A stretch of DNA of 64,000 bases from Flavobacterium psychrotrophum (GTDB taxonomy: Bacteria > Bacteroidota > Bacteroidia > Flavobacteriales > Flavobacteriaceae): the NCBI RefSeq assembly GCF_003403075.1, contig NZ_CP031557.1, positions 558,001 to 622,000 of the forward strand, read 5' to 3'. Every line of letters begins with the position of its first letter. Within the stretch, counting starts at the first letter, position 1. Below the pieces are notes generated by a model. The model saw nothing but the letters and a program-made list of their open reading frames with translations, was not told the origin of the DNA and did not search any database. A program made the translations under genes and the position numbers. This document shows positions 63,354 to 64,000 of the stretch, one piece after another.

Positions 63354-64000
63354 TTATTTAATTATTACTTTGTTTTTATTGATCGTGTAATTAAAATTAT
63401 GTAGCTCTTTAAAGTAGCTCAGTACATTAGCTATGGTTTCATCTTTAAAGCTGGCATTAAATCGCTGGCCTTCCAGGCTGGTGTTGTGGTTTTCTATCAC
63501 AATGTTATAATGCCTTTCCAGTTTTTTGCAAATGTTTTTAAACGTCATGTTCCTAAAGACCAATTCCCCCTTTATCCATGCGGTGTAAATGGCAGTAGAA
63601 ACTTCTTTTGTTTGTATACTACTCTCGGCCTTGCTAAAGCTGCCTTTGTATCCGGGCTCAAGCACTATGTTTTTTGAGGCATCAAATGTTTGCCCATCTG
63701 TATACATTCCTACAGAACCCTCTACCAGTACCACATCGGCATGGCTGTCTTCAGGATAACTGCTCACATTAAAATGTGTACCCAGTACCCGAACGTTTAG
63801 CTTATCTGCATTTACAATAAATGGATGCGCCTTGTCTTTAGCCACGTCAAAAAAAGCTTCACCATCAAGATATACCGTACGATCCTGCCCGGCTATAAAC
63901 TTAACGGGATATTTTAATGTAGTACCGGCATTAAGATGTACCACTGTACCATCTGACAGGTGCAACTGAAAACGCTTACCATACGGAATGTTCAGGGTGT
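63354..64000 (-). CDS. FecR family anti-sigma factor, C-terminal part (cut by window edge)
   Basis: About 215 C-terminal residues are present; the frame is open at the right edge and the N-terminus is missing. TLNIPYGKRFQLHLSDGTVV is the classic FecR periplasmic core, followed by LNAGTTLKYPVKF, VYLDGEAFFDVAKDK-HPFIV, VRVLGTHFNVSSYPED, VVLVEGSVGMYT and a DUF4974-type end (FKNICKKLERHYNIVIE ... FNYTINKNKVIIK). It receives the signal from SusC's STN domain and controls an ECF sigma factor that should be encoded just outside the window. The 125 bases before susC hold no clear TAnnTTTG, which fits a sigma-ECF promoter. Confidence 0.93.
   Translation of the reverse strand, partial: TLNIPYGKRFQLHLSDGTVVHLNAGTTLKYPVKFIAGQDRTVYLDGEAFFDVAKDKAHPFIVNADKLNVRVLGTHFNVSSYPEDSHADVVLVEGSVGMYTDGQTFDASKNIVLEPGYKGSFSKAESSIQTKEVSTAIYTAWIKGELVFRNMTFKNICKKLERHYNIVIENHNTSLEGQRFNASFKDETIANVLSYFKELHNFNYTINKNKVIIK

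Overview
The window looks like a chromosomal segment of a member of the Flavobacteriaceae, most likely Flavobacterium or a close relative (Bacteroidota). The evidence is type IX secretion C-terminal sorting domains of type A and type B, a SusC/SusD polysaccharide utilization locus, 2TM-domain proteins, DUF4199 and GyrI-like proteins, no Shine-Dalgarno pattern, and repeated promoters of the Bacteroidota form TTG-N19/20-TAnnTTTG. Composition is moderately AT-rich, with a few visibly AT-richer genes (for example the SIR2 gene at 26958-28832).

Layout. 1-4500: the end of an M1-type peptidase gene, a LOG-family hydrolase and uvrA. 4500-5585: a repeat-rich pocket in which a small GIY-YIG nuclease gene lies between inverted copies of an interspersed repeat. 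5586-18630: secreted type IX substrates, an FAD-linked oxidase, DoxX, an AEC transporter, an Rrf2 regulator with its NAD(P)-binding partner, meaB and small proteins. 18680-18990: a gene-free stretch with a GC-rich, strongly self-complementary block including a pseudoknot, probably an RNA gene. 19069-23361: a Cys-rich small protein, an aspartoacylase-like protein, a CPA1 antiporter and two secreted proteins. 23471-26781: the thrS-infC-rpmI-rplT operon, where infC appears to start at AUA. 26958-29160: an accessory pocket with a lone SIR2-domain protein, a defence candidate, next to a decayed C-terminal scrap of a fructosamine-kinase-like gene.

29273-35392: a LytS-type kinase with a 2TM tail plus three separate 2TM proteins, a Crp-like regulator, VOC, DUF4199 and LuxR genes. 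35445-38591: an ABC pair whose permease is fused to a thioredoxin (TlpA-like) domain. 38695-40273: yaaA and small proteins. 40427-45081: a TetR-controlled tripartite drug efflux operon with two identical palindromic operators. 45468-47213: cysE-cysK, the two-step cysteine pathway. 47316-50667: a hypothetical protein, a glutamine cyclotransferase, the SRP RNA, an SDR and a transaldolase-like aldolase.

51105-64000: a starch/maltodextrin utilization locus read leftward: fecR (anti-sigma) - susC with an STN signalling domain - susD - susE - GH13 amylase - GH97 alpha-glucosidase - a large secreted multidomain protein with starch-binding-like repeats, a discoidin domain, an SGNH-like hydrolase, PKD and a type IX sorting tail. 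Surface binding, extracellular cleavage, TonB-dependent uptake and periplasmic glucose release are all covered. The FecR/STN pairing points to ECF-sigma control rather than a SusR-type regulator.

I saw no tRNA or rRNA genes, no CRISPR array, and no recognisable insertion sequence or integrase.
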